A DNA stretch of 64,000 nt, from the NCBI GenBank assembly GCA_016987375.1, contig PJRA01000444.1:889974-953973 (forward strand). Reading direction: 5' to 3'. The notes below the pieces were generated by a model, which saw only the letters and a list, made by a program, of their open reading frames with translations, had not been told where the DNA came from and did no database searches. The position numbers were made by a program, and so were the translations under genes. This document shows positions 1-11,622 of this stretch, in pieces; positions within the stretch are counted from its first letter, which is position 1; every line of letters starts with the position of its first letter. The stretch is from Brachionus koreanus (lineage: Eukaryota > Rotifera > Eurotatoria > Ploima > Brachionidae).

Positions 1-302
1 AGACAGAATTTTCTGAAAAAATATTCGGTGAGTTATGCGAATAGTTATGACTATGGTTATCCGGGTTAAATTGCTTTTAATTAGGTTTTAAGATAAAGCT
101 CAATTATTTTCTCCATCAAAATAAAAATATCAGCATTAAAACATAATTTTTTTAAGACTCAATTGAATACTTATCGACAAATTGGAATAGCATATATTCT
201 AGTGGAAACAATACAGACTTTAGAGTACTAGAAAAATTCAGACAATTTCACTGTGCTGATTGTTTAAAATCATTCCAAGAGCAACAGCATAATCGAGTCA
301 AA
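1..302. other. 5' flank and 5' UTR of the MRTF-like gene
   Basis: AT-rich sequence upstream of the first MRTF start codon. I see no other gene here. It presumably contains the promoter and 5' UTR, but no convincing TATA box or initiator stands out. The start codon at 303 is preceded by AGTCAAA, a reasonable animal start context. Confidence 0.4.
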
Positions 303-3300
303 ATGAATACACCTCCACCTCCCTTGCAACCAATTTTTGAAGACACCATCAATGGTCTGAACGACTATTTCGGACCAGGATCGGGCCAAGTGACCAACAT
401 TTCGAGGCTGCTGCCTCAAAATTCCCAAAATCAAGATACCGATTTCAAAGCACCAAGCAATCAGGAAACTTATAATTTTAATCTACAAGAAAAAAGAATC
501 TGTAATTTTTAATTTTTTAATTTAAAATCGTTAATATGAAATTTTAATCGGATTCTTTTAAGCACTGAGTCGAAAGCTAGCTCAGCGCAGACCCAAACAG
601 GAACTAGTTGAACGAGGCATTCTGCCTTGTAAGTTGATTTTTTTTGTTATTTCTTTTATTTTTAATGGAGCAGCTGATTAAAAATTTGCAATTATTTAGC
701 TTCCCGTTTGCCAATGCAACATTATGATCAACTGAAGCATCTGGAAAAGGCTCATGTAATTTTATTCTTTTCAATGTCTGCTTACCTGATTTAGTTGTCC
801 AAAAATTTGAATTTATAAAAGAAAGCTTTTTTATTTTTTAGCTAGAAAACAGCAAAATTATTTCTAGATTTTAAAGTCTCGATTGCATAATAGAACAATT
901 TTTCATTACAGCTATTTTTATTAATTATTATACTTAAAGCTTTTCAGTTTTCTATTAAATAGAGAGTTTGTTGATATGTTGATTAAATAAAATATTAAGT
1001 TGTTTGATGCATATTTAGTTTAAAATTAATTTGAGAAAAAAAAAGAAAAAAGGTTCTCAATATTAATTGATTTTTGCATATGAACACAACTATTGTTTGA
1101 ATATTTTTTTTATAAAATTTAAAAAAAAAGAGTTTGATTGTCATTTTTCCTTAAAAACAATGCGACTTTTTTATTTTCCAGACGAGTTTTTAACAGTTGC
1201 ATTAGCTTGACTATAAGGCATTTTTAAATAAGAAAATAATTGAAAAGAATTAAAAAAATGAGTTTAAAATTAATAAATTTTTTGGAAAATTTTTATTGTT
1301 TTTTTAATTTAGTGAAGTATTTTTTTCTCAAGACTTCATCATCAATCATGATTTTTTTTTCTATAAATTATTTAAAAGCTAACTTTGTAAAATTTTACAA
1401 AAATTATGCATGCGATTGACATTCAGTGTAATAAATTAAGGCAATGTGAAATTTTTGGACATAAAAAAAAAATTTTTTTTTTCTAATTATACAAAAATGG
1501 ATGTGTAAAAAGCAAACAATATTGTGAAAATTTTTAAAAATGAATTTTAGGCTCTGCAAATGCCTAAAAAATCAAACTAAAAAATGCAATAAATTGCACT
1601 GTTTTTGCAGAGCTTAGAATAGTTCTTTTTGCACAATTTATGATTTTGTTTATTTATATATTTGTAATCTGTATCAAGCGTTAGCTCCTTCAACAAATAA
1701 GAAAACGAAATTCAAGTAGAAATAAATAGACTGAGTTACTTTATTAGATTGATGAGAATCTAATAAAGAATCATTGACAAGGATGCAATAGCAAATTGGT
1801 GTAGGATGATTGATGAATCTTAGTTCAAAACCCCAAAATTACCAAAGTTTCATACTGCTTATATTGATTTATTCTGAAATTATCTGTTAATTAGACATAA
1901 AAAATCAAAGATGGTTTTTTTGTGTCTCAATTAATGGTTTCAGTTAAAGGTGAAATTTTTGAAAATTAAAATTCAACACTCAAAGACCCGTTTTATCACA
2001 TTTTTTTCAATGAAAATAGAACTATTTTGAACTATTTTGTAATAATGTAATAAAAATTAAATAAATTATCAATATTTTGATTTAAGATATGATTGAGAAA
2101 AAAGTTATTAAATTTATTGAATAAAAAACAAAGAAAGGAAATAACCAAAGGTGTTCGAGTGTTAAATAAATAAAATCGAAGAAGATTAATAATATTTGAT
2201 AGCTGACAAAGGATCATAGATGATGCATTGTCAGATTCAAAATTGTAATGTAAATAATTTGAAGTTTTGTTTAAATTTAAAAAAAAAAAAGTGCATGTAA
2301 AAATTTTCTTCGATTTATAATGGATTAATCTCATGAAATATTTATTAGAAAATAACAATGAGAGAGAGTAAGCGAGATTAATTAGATAAGCAAAAAAAAA
2401 AAGGTTATCTAACTTCCCCAAGCACTGCTAGTAAATTCATAATTTATGGCTAATTAGATTCTACTTACATTGTGGGTTTTATTGGAAAGATGCAAATGTT
2501 ATGCGTTTAAAAAATGCCAAATAAATACGGTCTAAACTAATTAAAACATCAAGATTTTTCTTATCTAGGAGAAATTTTCCGCAGAAATTAATCGTTGAAA
2601 AAATTGAGCTTTAATTAATACAACAATTTATCATTTAGGATTATTTTTTAGAAAGTAATTTTAATAATTTATCAGCAACAACAAGGCTTTGAAGCCAAAA
2701 TTATTCATAGAGTTCAATAAAAAATTTGTAAAATCTGCTTCTTTTTTTTTTATCTTATTATCTTTCAATCCAACAAAAAAAAAGAAGAGATTCATTCAAA
2801 TAAACAAATTCTCTTTTGACCTGTCTGAAAATCAGAATAGGATTTTATAAGTCAAATGAATTTTGATAGAAAAATTCTATTTAAATTCAAGTAATGTTCG
2901 TAATTCTAAATCAGGTTAGACATCCAGATTGGCCATTAATTAGAAATTAAATGATTTTTTCTATAGCTTCAGGACATATTGGAGAATAAGCTTGAAAAGC
3001 GGCCGAATAGAGAAATCCTAGTTCAAAAGAATATCCTACCAGACACAAAAGCAGCGCCCTCGCTACAGCTAAAATGTAATGAGCTGAAGCGGGCGCGTCT
3101 AGCGGACGACCTGAACGAAAAGCTGGCCAAGCGCCCGGGTCCTCTGGAGCTGGTCGAGTCGGGAATCCTCATTTCGCCGGACACCAGCTTGACTGAAGCG
3201 ATCAAAGGTGGAAAAATAGTATACCCAAAGACTTCCCTAGTCAACCGACATCACCCGTACAATAGACCCGATTTTCTTAACGATTCTAATCTAAATTTTA

Positions 3301-6300
3301 ACTTTAATTCAACTGATAATGAGGATAGCAATGCTAGCCAGGCAAGCACCTCTACCACAAAAACCATGGCATCCATGTCCTCGTCGTCGATTACTTCTTT
3401 CAATTGTCTGCAAAATGAGACCGAAAACTTTAAGAATCTATCTTCGCCTTTCAATTCAGAATCGATCGATTCGCCGGGTAAAATGTCAAATAAATCAAGC
3501 TGCTCGCGTAAACCTAAATCGAGCAGTGGACTAGGTTCTTCAACATCAAGCAAATCGAACAAAAAAACCCTTATATTTCACCAATATTTAGGACCTAATC
3601 AAAAAAGCTCCAAGACTACTTTTAAGTCGCAATCAAAGCCTGCTAGGATAAAATCAAAATCGTCAAGTTCGTCTCTTATAAGCGAGATAACTTCGAGTAA
3701 GCATAGTTTAAATTTAAATTTGTGTGTTGGCTTTTTTCTGAGGAAATTTCTTGCTTTATTTGGGCATTGTGAATTTTGGAAAAAAAAACAATAAAAAAAA
3801 ATTTTAAATTAAAAAAAGTTTTTTTCGAAAAGGTCAAAAAATTGCTCTGCAAAATGTATCAGCTGATACAAAGTTAGTCTGTGCAAAAACCTCTGCAATT
3901 TAATTTTAATAATTTTCTAATGCGTATACTAAAATTGCACAGTTTTTGCACAGACTAACTTTCTATCAGCTGATACATTTTGCAGAGCAATTTTTTGACC
4001 TTTTCGAAAAAAACTTTTTTTAATTTAAAATTTTTTTTTTATTGTTTTTTGTTCCATTATTCACAATGGCCTTTATTTGTTGGATTCTAAAGAAACAAAA
4101 TTTCTTTAACTTAATGTATCATTTCATAGAAAAAATAAATCAATAAATCAGATGAAAAAAATTGAACAAAATTCTAAGAATCACATAAATTTTTTCATTG
4201 ACATAAATTGTTTTTTTTTTTTTAATTGATATTTTATGAATTACATAAGCCAAAACAATTTTACAAAATTTTACTTTTTCTATAAAAGTGATTTTTCAAA
4301 GAATATTTTTTTAAAAAATTCGGTTTGATGAATTAAACATTCATCATAGTGTTGCTTATTAATTTCAAGTTTTTTTTTTACTTAAATAACTATTATTCAT
4401 TATAGGTTAATGAAGAGTTCAAACACAAAAAAATCTAAATTTTATTTTTATTCAAAATATTTTAATGATAAATATTTAACACTAGAAGTATCAAGCATTT
4501 TTTTATTTTATTTTTTAATCTAAAATATTTACTAATAGTCATTTTATACATTAAGACAAGATTTTATAAAGCAAAATACAAATTTTAAATAAAATTGTGT
4601 TATTTGATAAGAGTAATAATAATAATAATAAAAGACTGAAGTTGTAACTCTTTCTTAATGTTTCAACCATTTCCTTTGTTTGAACATTTTGGTTACTCTT
4701 CAAATAACTGCAGATCTTGACTGTAAATTCAAGATTCGATGGTTTTAGCAATGGATGAGGGGATTTGACATATGAAAAAAAAATAAAGCATATGAAATTA
4801 AACCATCGCATAATGAATAAAAAGTTAAGATTTTTTTATCGCATATTTTTTTATTAAAGCATAAAAACTGATCTGAATTTCTTTTAACCAAGACCAAAGT
4901 CTTTAGTAGATGGAACAAAGTAGCTGATCTTAAGTCATTTGGTGATTATTAAAAGCAATTTGTTTAAAGTGAATGAAGCAATTGGCAAATTTTCATTTCA
5001 GTTTCCGACTTTGCTTCAACAAATAATACTTAAGAGAGCTTTAATGGCCGTACAAAGAAGTTTTTTACAAAAAGAGAGCTTTTGATGATTCAATTAGCAA
5101 TCGAAATTATTTGTAAAGAGTTGAAAAATTTTCTTTATTTAAACCCAATTTAAAAAAAGACTTTTGTGTTAGACTTGTTATATGTGTGAGATAATTCAGA
5201 TTAAACCAGTGAATAATGTTCAATCCTTTTGAAAATTTTCTTCAAAATCCTCAATATCTAGTCTTTTCTAAAAAAATTCTATCAATTCTAAGCAATCTAA
5301 AAAAATTTTACAGTTAAGAACTTGAAAGTCTTAATGCTAATACCCAGATTACGATTTTTATTAGTGCTCTCGAGTACTTTACCATTTATGTTATGTTTAT
5401 ATTAAAATGTTTGCTGTTAATAACCATTACCTTGCATTTCTCTTCATCTAAATTCTGACACCTCTTTGCCTACATCCTGTCAGATAATCGTTAAACAAGT
5501 CAATATTCAAGCAAAGTTTGTCTGGAATTATTTAAACTTATTAACCTATTTAAGCTTATTTGTAAGAGCAATTTTAAAAATATTTATCTTTTCCTTTTTT
5601 ATGTGAAGAGTAGAAAAAAAAAACAAATAAAATCTTCTTTCCTGAAATTTTATTTATCTTTGGAAATAGAAAAAACATGCACATTTTAAAAAGGTATAAA
5701 AAGTACATTAAACTATAGCTTTAATTTTATTTTCTGATTTATGCTTTAATTAAAGTGAGAGAATAGAACATGAGTTAATAAGATTTAGAAAAAATAACAT
5801 AAACTGCATTTCAAAAGTCTTTAAAGATGAAGTCTTCCAAAGATTTTTTATGCTTTAATAAAAAAATAAATAAAAAGGAATTAAAGAAAAATGTTTGAAT
5901 CTATGCTAATTAAATTTTTTTTTTTAGTTTAGTTAAATTTTACTCGAGGTTTCTCTTCTTTATTTTAGGAGGAAAAAATCCACACTAGAAAGGAACTTCA
6001 TATGTATTTTTTTGTTATTTGACAATAAAATATTTGAAAAATTAATTTTTTAGATAAAAATTTCATGTTTAATTCTCAATTAACTCAACGAATATTCAAC
6101 TTTTCTTATTCAAAATATTATCTCATAACTCAAAACTGTTCTTTATTTGATAAAATAGAATAAAATAACTCATTTAAATTTTTTTTTTAAATTAAAAAAA
6201 AATACATAAATTCAGCATTTTTTTCTTTGATTTAATTAATTTAAAATAAAAATAGATTGTGACTATCCAGCTGCTTCAAATGAGATAAACTCGGACAATA

Positions 6301-7945
6301 ACAGCAATGACAGCACCAATTATGAGCTGCAAGAAGAATTGAACGCTTACAAAATAAGACTGGAACAGCAAAAAATGTACTTGTCATTTAATAATAGTCC
6401 GAAACAGCCCGATACAACTGAAATCGAACCGGAAAATAAAGCAGAAAATAATACCAATTTTGCAGTTTCCAATCAACCAATTCAGCTCGTTCCGATAGGA
6501 GATGTCAAAATGTTGGATAATTTTCATGGTTTGATCAGCAATGGTTTGGTTCCAATTCGTACCATTTCGGTTGTAAACAATGTGGATAATTCAAATGCTC
6601 GCGAAGCAGAAGCTAAAATTGAGACTGATTGTGAGACTAAAAAAGAAGCAAACGGCTTAAATTTGGAAGAAATGAGTGTTAACAAGCTGAGAGAAGAGTG
6701 TTCGAAGCGAAAATTGTCCAAGTCTGGCGTAAAGCAAAAGCTTATTGATCGATTGAAAGAGTATACTAAAAAAGAGCTTGCTAAACAAGCTGTCAAATCG
6801 CCAGATTCGGGCGTTAATTTAGACAATTCGCCGAGTTTGGCTTCATTTGAGTCTAGCCCGGTCGGCAAAAGACACGAGACAAAAGCAGATAATTTTGTTA
6901 ACTTATTCGACGCTGTAAACGTTGGCACTAGTGGCTCTGATGAAAAAGACCTTTCTCAAACTGCGTTCACTTTGGAACAGTCTCTTAAAAATTCGGCCGA
7001 ATTGCTTAAACAATTATCGTATGCTGGACAACTTGATCATTTGCACAAATTGGAAAAACAAATGCAGCAGTCAATGCAATTGATTGAAAAGCTAAAGCTC
7101 GCTAGCAAACAAACATGCTCATCACAAAATCAAGATATTACAAGCGAAATTAGTGGTAGTGGTAGTGTCAATGGACTGAGAGTAATTAACAGCATGCCTT
7201 CTAATTTAAGAGATCTTGGACATACGGACCGATTTTTGGATGAATTTTCTCTACAAAACAAAAATCTTAATTGCACAAAGTAAACATTTTTATAAAAATA
7301 TTTTTTGAATTTTTTTTTTTTTAAAAACCCATTTTGACTATAAAAAGAATTTTGAAAAAAAAAATTATTTTTTTTCTTTTTTATCTTTTTATTTAAAACA
7401 AAATCAAAGTCATGAAAATTTAAAATCAAATAATAATAATTTAAATTTTTTTCAGAACGGTGGGAGATTCTTTTGCAAGAGCCAGTGACTTAAGCATTCC
7501 GATGGTAGTCAACTCTGGACTAAACGAAACAAACCTAATAAAGTCTGATCAAAGCATGACAAACCAGTTTAACTCGAATGATGCCAATAAATCAGTTGTT
7601 TTTACATTGAACGCTTTAGAGGAGCCTTCATCTAACCAAAATAGTAATTTGTTCTCGACTAGTTTACCAATTTCACAAACAAATATCGAAATGGATTGGA
7701 ATGACCCTGAAATTTTCCAATTGTGTCAAGAGTTAAATGATGGTCAAAGCCTAATGCAAACAAATCAAACAAACAGTAACCAAAATTATTCTATGCAAAC
7801 AAATGGACATAACGAGTTTGCATCGGACTCGAGAACCAATGATCCGCTTCTAAATGCAAACGATATCAATTTTCTGTCATGGGACATTCTGGAGCCTGAT
7901 TACAATCAACTAATGAACGGATATTTGCAAAGCCCTCCTATTTAA
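303..7945 (+). CDS. MRTF: Myocardin-related transcription factor (MRTF/MKL family), 6 exons
   Basis: Actin-regulated coactivator of serum response factor. Model exons: 303-501, 563-628, 700-755, 2967-3696, 6256-7279, 7456-7945 (854 aa; phases agree at every junction). Three RPEL actin-binding motifs are visible: RRPKQELVERGIL (about residues 75-87), KRPNREILVQKNIL (118-131) and KRPGPLELVESGIL (162-175). The stretch ELKRARLADDLNEK before the third matches the family's bipartite nuclear signal. Exon 5 carries a SAP domain (about 488-522, MSVNKLREECSKRKL and GVKQKLIDRLKEY), followed by a leucine-zipper-like coil (about 588-636, LEQSLKNSAELLKQL onwards). The acidic, Asn-rich C-terminus (DWNDPEIFQL, NFLSWDILEP) fits a transactivation domain. 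In family knowledge, G-actin release from the RPELs lets the protein enter the nucleus and bind SRF. Length is close to human MRTF-A. The introns at 756-2966 and 3697-6255 hold transposons. Confidence 0.93.
756..2966 (+). other. Long intron 3 of the MRTF-like gene
   Basis: A 2.2-kb AT-rich intron between the first and second RPEL exons. It contains a TTAA-type MITE (1974-2161) and a short imperfect palindrome near 1553-1616 whose ends read GCTCTGCAAA and TTTTGCAGAGC. The palindrome shares words with the hairpin element at 3762-4070 and may be a relic of that family. I see no coding exon here. Confidence 0.6.
1974..2161 (+). mobile_element. TTAA-type MITE, copy A
   Basis: A roughly 190-bp non-coding element. 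Its left end reads CAACACTCAAAGACCCG and its right end reads TTCGAGTGTTAA, an inverted CACTC terminus next to TTAA. The interior (AATGAAAATA, TTTTGTAATAA, GATTTAAGATATGATTGA, AAAGAAAGGAA) is shared with copy B at 9471 and, in reverse complement, with copy C at 40363. The left target site has decayed from TTAA to TTCA. A 129-codon reading frame on the minus strand over 2032-2421 crosses this element and its flank and is not a gene. Confidence 0.65.
3762..4070. mobile_element. Hairpin MITE with intact 8-bp target duplication
   Basis: A 309-bp element that is almost entirely one inverted repeat. The arms are about 140 bp and nearly identical around a small loop near 3915. Ends read GGGCATTGTGAATTTTGGAA on the left and, reverse-complemented, GCCATTGTGAATAATGGAA on the right. 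It is flanked on both sides by CTTTATTT (3754-3761 and 4071-4078), an exact 8-bp target-site duplication. Each arm contains the near-palindrome TGTATCAGCTGATACA. An 8-bp duplication is typical of hAT-like and also Merlin-like DNA transposons; the GG-start ends do not settle which. No transposase is encoded. A related copy lies at about 47969-48215. Confidence 0.88.
4614..4631. repeat. (TAA)n microsatellite
   Basis: A short run of TAA units inside MRTF intron 4. Similar runs in this window mark 3' ends of LINE copies (10617-10640), but no LINE coding remnant is visible immediately beside this one. Confidence 0.7.
5220..5480 (-). mobile_element. Degraded LINE reverse-transcriptase fragment
   Basis: On the minus strand, near 5450, a broken frame reads QNLDEEKCKVMVINS, the block that follows the catalytic YADD box in many non-LTR reverse transcriptases. 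Downstream is a decayed NLGI-like stretch. The frame has stops and shifts. It is a dead fragment inside an MRTF intron. Confidence 0.5.
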
Positions 7946-8580
7946 TTAGTTTGCTAGCTTATTTTTTGTAAATTAATTATTTAATTTGAATGCTTGAATC
8001 GAAAGCATTCATATTAAATTGTAAATGGAGCACATTTTTTAGTTATTAGAGTAGCTTAAAAGAGGCGGCTCTTCTTAGGTGATTTGGACGTATGCGTCAG
8101 TGTGCTAAAAAAAATTTTTGTTTTGCATTATTTATTACTGTTTTTAAAACTATAGTAGACAAAAGTTGTTTTTTTTTTTTTAATTTATTTTTGTGAATAT
8201 AAAATTGCTTTAAATGATCGTAGTTAAAATATGTTTAAATTTTGGATTTAAAAAAAAAACATTTAACCCTATAAATATGTTAATATTTTTTGAAAAAGTA
8301 AAATAAAATTATTTTTGATTTAAGTTTTTCAAAATTTTCGATTTCTTAAATTGTAAGAAACAGACAAAAAACATCAGCTAGACTAATCTGTAAAAAAAAT
8401 GAAATAAATTGATCTTCGAATAACTTTAAAACAAAGATGAATTAAATTTTATCTATTTTATCTAAATAAACAATGTTGATGAAATTTAATTAAATTAGAT
8501 TAAATTTTTAAACTCCATGAGAAAAAGACATAACAATATATTTTTAATAAAATAAATTGTCAATTTTTCAAAACATTTAT
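7946..8580 (+). other. Probable 3' UTR of the MRTF-like gene and spacer
   Basis: AT-rich sequence after the MRTF stop codon. It probably includes the 3' UTR; several AATAAA-like words occur near 8300. No coding sequence or structured element was recognised. Confidence 0.4.
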
Positions 8581-8581
8581 T

Positions 8582-9070
8582 CTACCGTATTTTGATTATT
8601 GTTCAACTCTGTTGTGTTATTTCTCTAAAGAGGCAAAAATCAAACTGGCCAAAAGTTATTATTTTTCTATTTTTAAATTAATTAAGTTCAAATTTGAATT
8701 GAAAAACTTTAATGATGTTAATAAATATGGTTTGAATGCTTTTCAGCATAGATTTTTAGAAAGAATGTTATCATTCTTTTATAAGTTTAATATAACATCT
8801 AACATAACTCGCCTGAGAACTTAAAAAATAGATTTCTTAAAAATGACTGGAGAAATTTAAGTTACAATTTAAGGAATAGTGCAAACCTGATTGAACTGAT
8901 TGCAAAAACGAACAGTGGAGAAAAAACATTTGGATTTTTTTATTCAAGATTGATTAATAGCTTTGTGATCAAACGATCAATGCTGAAATTTGCAACATTC
9001 AAGCTATCAGTTTATATCAATATCAATTTGATCTTTACTGACTTTGTAAAAAAATTAAAAAAATTTGGAA
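8582..9070 (+). mobile_element. LINE (non-LTR retrotransposon) 3'-end remnant
   Basis: The translation starts with LPYFDYCSTL, a standard post-catalytic motif of LINE reverse transcriptases, then CYFSKEAKIKLAKSY and AFQHRFLERMLSFFYKFN. After a break, another frame continues with NLSYNLRNSANLIELI and SGEKTFGFF. Stops and frameshifts interrupt it, so it is a dead 3' fragment. Confidence 0.75.
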
Positions 9071-9134
9071 TGAATTTACCAATGTTTTTTTGTTTTCAAA
9101 ATAATTTTAATTAAAAAAAATTTTATTAAATTAA

Positions 9135-9345
9135 ATAAATGAAGTGTTCTCAACTCAACTCCAAGAGGAAGGTATTCATTTAGGTCGAGCATGAAGAGTA
9201 GGAATAGGACGCTCCCTTGGATAGCATCAGCACGTACTTATGGCCATTTTGATGCTATACCTCTATATATAACTCGTTGTTTACGATTTGACAGCCGAGA
9301 ACCATCCAATTGATAAGCCATTTTTATGACCAAAGTTAATTCTGG
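9135..9345 (-). mobile_element. LINE reverse-transcriptase fragment
   Basis: The minus strand encodes a broken RT palm segment: LSNRKQRVIYRGIASKWP, then AIQGSVLFLLFMLDLNEYLP, matching the usual GVPQGSVLGPLLFLLYINDL block. The GVPQ motif has decayed to ADAIQ, and a stop lies between the two blocks. The orientation is opposite to the neighbouring fragment at 8582, so this is a separate insertion. Confidence 0.65.
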
Positions 9346-9470
9346 AACTAGAATAACAGTGTGTTAATTAATAGTTTAAAAAATAAAATTTTGTTCATGC
9401 TTTACTCACAATTTATATGTTTTAACATTTAAAGATATTGACAATTTTATATCAAATTATTTTAAGTTAA

Positions 9471-9672
9471 CACTCAAAAGCTGGACGGATTTATCGATTC
9501 AAATAAATTATTTTTCTTTTTTGTTCAATGAAAATAAGATTATTTTGTAATAAAAATTAAACAATTTATTAATAGTTATGATTTAAGATATGATTGAAAA
9601 AAAAATTATAAAAAATGATCAAATTTATTGAAAAAAAAAAAAAGAAAGGAAGTAATTAAAGGTGTTCAAAAG
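9471..9672 (+). mobile_element. TTAA-type MITE, copy B
   Basis: Begins directly after TTAA (9467-9470) with CACTCAAAAGC. The interior closely follows copy A: GATTATTTTGTAATAAAAAT, GATTTAAGATATGATTGA, then AAGAAAGGAAGTAATTAA and GGTGTTCAAAAG. The right terminus has decayed, so the end is approximate. Confidence 0.65.
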
Positions 9673-10139
9673 ACAAACAATTATTGCTTATTGAAAGCTT
9701 GAATTCTGAATGTATCAATGTATATCTCTTGATCACTATTCTCAAACCTTGAGTAAAAAAATGTTAACTATTTTTCTCTATTAATCGTTCTTGCCATTGA
9801 TTCAATCAATTTTCTTTTATTCTTTTAATATTAGCTTAAATAATATCTTAAGTCATATGTCATCAGTCTATTTTTAAAAATTCATATGCAAGTTATGATT
9901 TTAAAAACAAGCTATTTAAGTTAAATAACTCATATTTTGCAACAAAATCTTTTGAAAATAAAAAACTTAATTTTTCTTTTAAATAAAAGAGGTATTTTTA
10001 TTAAAAAAGTTATTTGTATATAAAAAGATTGCATTCATTCAAAAATTCTTTGTTGTGATGAATAAAGACCATAGTTTCCCTAATGTTAAAGAGTTATCAA
10101 AGATACTTATTGTTATATCATCTGTAAAAAATTTAGACC

Positions 10140-10640
10140 GATGTTAGAGGCTCTACGTCTTAAATCGGTAGAACAATTATATATGAAACATAAAATATTT
10201 TTCATGAAGAAATTAAGGAATAGTAAAATGTGCTGGGAATTGTTGACGTTTTTGCATTCGGATTATTCACTTTTTGTACAGAAATATACATCTTACTGCA
10301 AGCAGCTCAAGTATCTAGAGAATAAAATACATATGGATGTAATGAGTTACAGTCCAAAGACCTCAATCGCCATAATTGACCATGTTTCTTTAGACAAAAA
10401 TCGTGGCTTGGTTGACTCTGAGTTTGTATGTTCGCAAATAAAAATTAATTTGAAGTTAAATTTAGAATACTTTCACTTTTATAAAATTTTGAATGATCTA
10501 TTAAGAGTAGGCTTTTATACTTAGTAAATATTACAAATGTACAAATTATTCTTTTTTTTACCTAATTTAATGTAATTTATCTTGTATTTTTGCCCTAATA
10601 AAATGGGGCTTTACACTAATAAAATAATAATAATAATAAT
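10140..10640 (+). mobile_element. LINE 3'-end remnant with (TAA)n tail
   Basis: A 127-codon frame starting at 10141 is the C-terminal part of a LINE ORF2: SVEQLYMKHKIFFMKKLRNS, CWELLTFLHSDY, KTSIAIIDHVSLDKNRGLVD. It is clearly related to the frame at 48932-49372 (MIEQLYTKHKIFFLKQIKNS, KTSLAIIDHLYIEENRGLVD). The copy ends at 10617-10640 with ATAATAATAATAAT, a simple-repeat tail typical of some non-LTR families. The 5' part is missing. Confidence 0.75.
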
Positions 10641-11622
10641 ATGAATTTTTTTGTGTGATCATTTGATTATAAATAATCATTAAATGTATTACAATTATAT
10701 TTACTTATATTTAAAATTACTTTTCTGATTAAACAATGCATGTAATCATTCATTTTTATTAATCTATTTTCTAATTGTTCCTTAATTGATGCGTGTGTAC
10801 AAAATAAAATGCCTAGTTTTTGATCTGCTATTCAAAAAATAATATATTTGCTATTAGTAAAAATATAAGCCCTTTGTAAATTAACAATGGAAAATACAAG
10901 ACTTGAATTTTAGAAAAAAAAACATTGATTGCATTTTACATTTTTAAACATTTTCATGTAAAAAATCTTTAAATTTTTTACTTGAGCTAAATAAATTAGG
11001 TCCAAATCGTAGAAAAAATTTTATCTTCTAAATTAAATTTTTTTTCTAATTTTACATAACACATTTTTAAATGAAGATACCTTTTAAAATCTAAACATTC
11101 ATTTAATAAATAAAACTATCACATTATTCTTCATTAATTTAATCTTTAAAATGTAGAATTTAAACAATAAAATATTAATGTTACATATGGATTTAATTAA
11201 AAAATAAGATCACATTTAATAAAAAAGTTTAATCTTTGTTTAATTAATTTAATGAATAAAAGTTAAGAATTTCTGTTATAATTAAACATGCACTATTTGC
11301 TTAAAACTGTGAATTAATGTCAAGATAAATGCAACTGGTAAAAATTCATAATTTAACAAAGCCTTCTAATATTATCTAAGAAGAAAAAGAACATTATTTT
11401 TTTAAATTTGGAACGTGATTAAAGGCTGTAATTGCTCTCTTCGTTTTTCAAATCACAAAAATAGCACTATAATTGTTGTTTTCTTGAAACTTATTAATTT
11501 AAATTGTAATTTAAAAAATATTAAATTAAATTAGATTAAAATAAATATTTAAAATATTAATTCTTTTAAATATGTTCTTTAATCATATTTTTTTCAAATT
11601 TTAGAGTCATCTTTCTAGGAAA
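10641..11622. other. Spacer upstream of the ADP-ribosyl cyclase gene
   Basis: AT-rich intergenic sequence with no recognised gene. The TTTTAG at about 11599-11604, just before the start codon, could be the acceptor of a spliced 5' UTR. That is only a possibility. Confidence 0.35.

Larger units (their letters stand above)
3697..6255 (+). other. Long intron 4 of the MRTF-like gene
   Basis: A 2.56-kb AT-rich intron. It holds the hairpin MITE 3762-4070, a (TAA)n microsatellite at 4614-4631 and a degraded LINE fragment near 5220-5480. The rest is low-complexity A/T sequence with no recognisable exon. Confidence 0.6.

Noticed and set aside
2032..2421. 129-codon minus-strand reading frame with hydrophobic and Asn-rich residues
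   Set aside because: It overlaps the TTAA-type MITE copy A and low-complexity flank, has no conserved motif, and is the reverse strand of AT-rich intron DNA.
3023..3562. Minus- and plus-strand frames of 71-103 codons across MRTF exon 4
   Set aside because: They are other-frame readings of a well-supported coding exon. The RPEL frame is conserved and these are not.
4551..4811. 86-codon minus-strand frame with a leucine run
   Set aside because: The leucine run is the reverse reading of the (TAA)n microsatellite. There is no family resemblance.
7130..7429. Lys/Phe-rich minus-strand frame at the end of MRTF exon 5
   Set aside because: It is composed of poly-A/T intron sequence plus the reverse of a coding exon.
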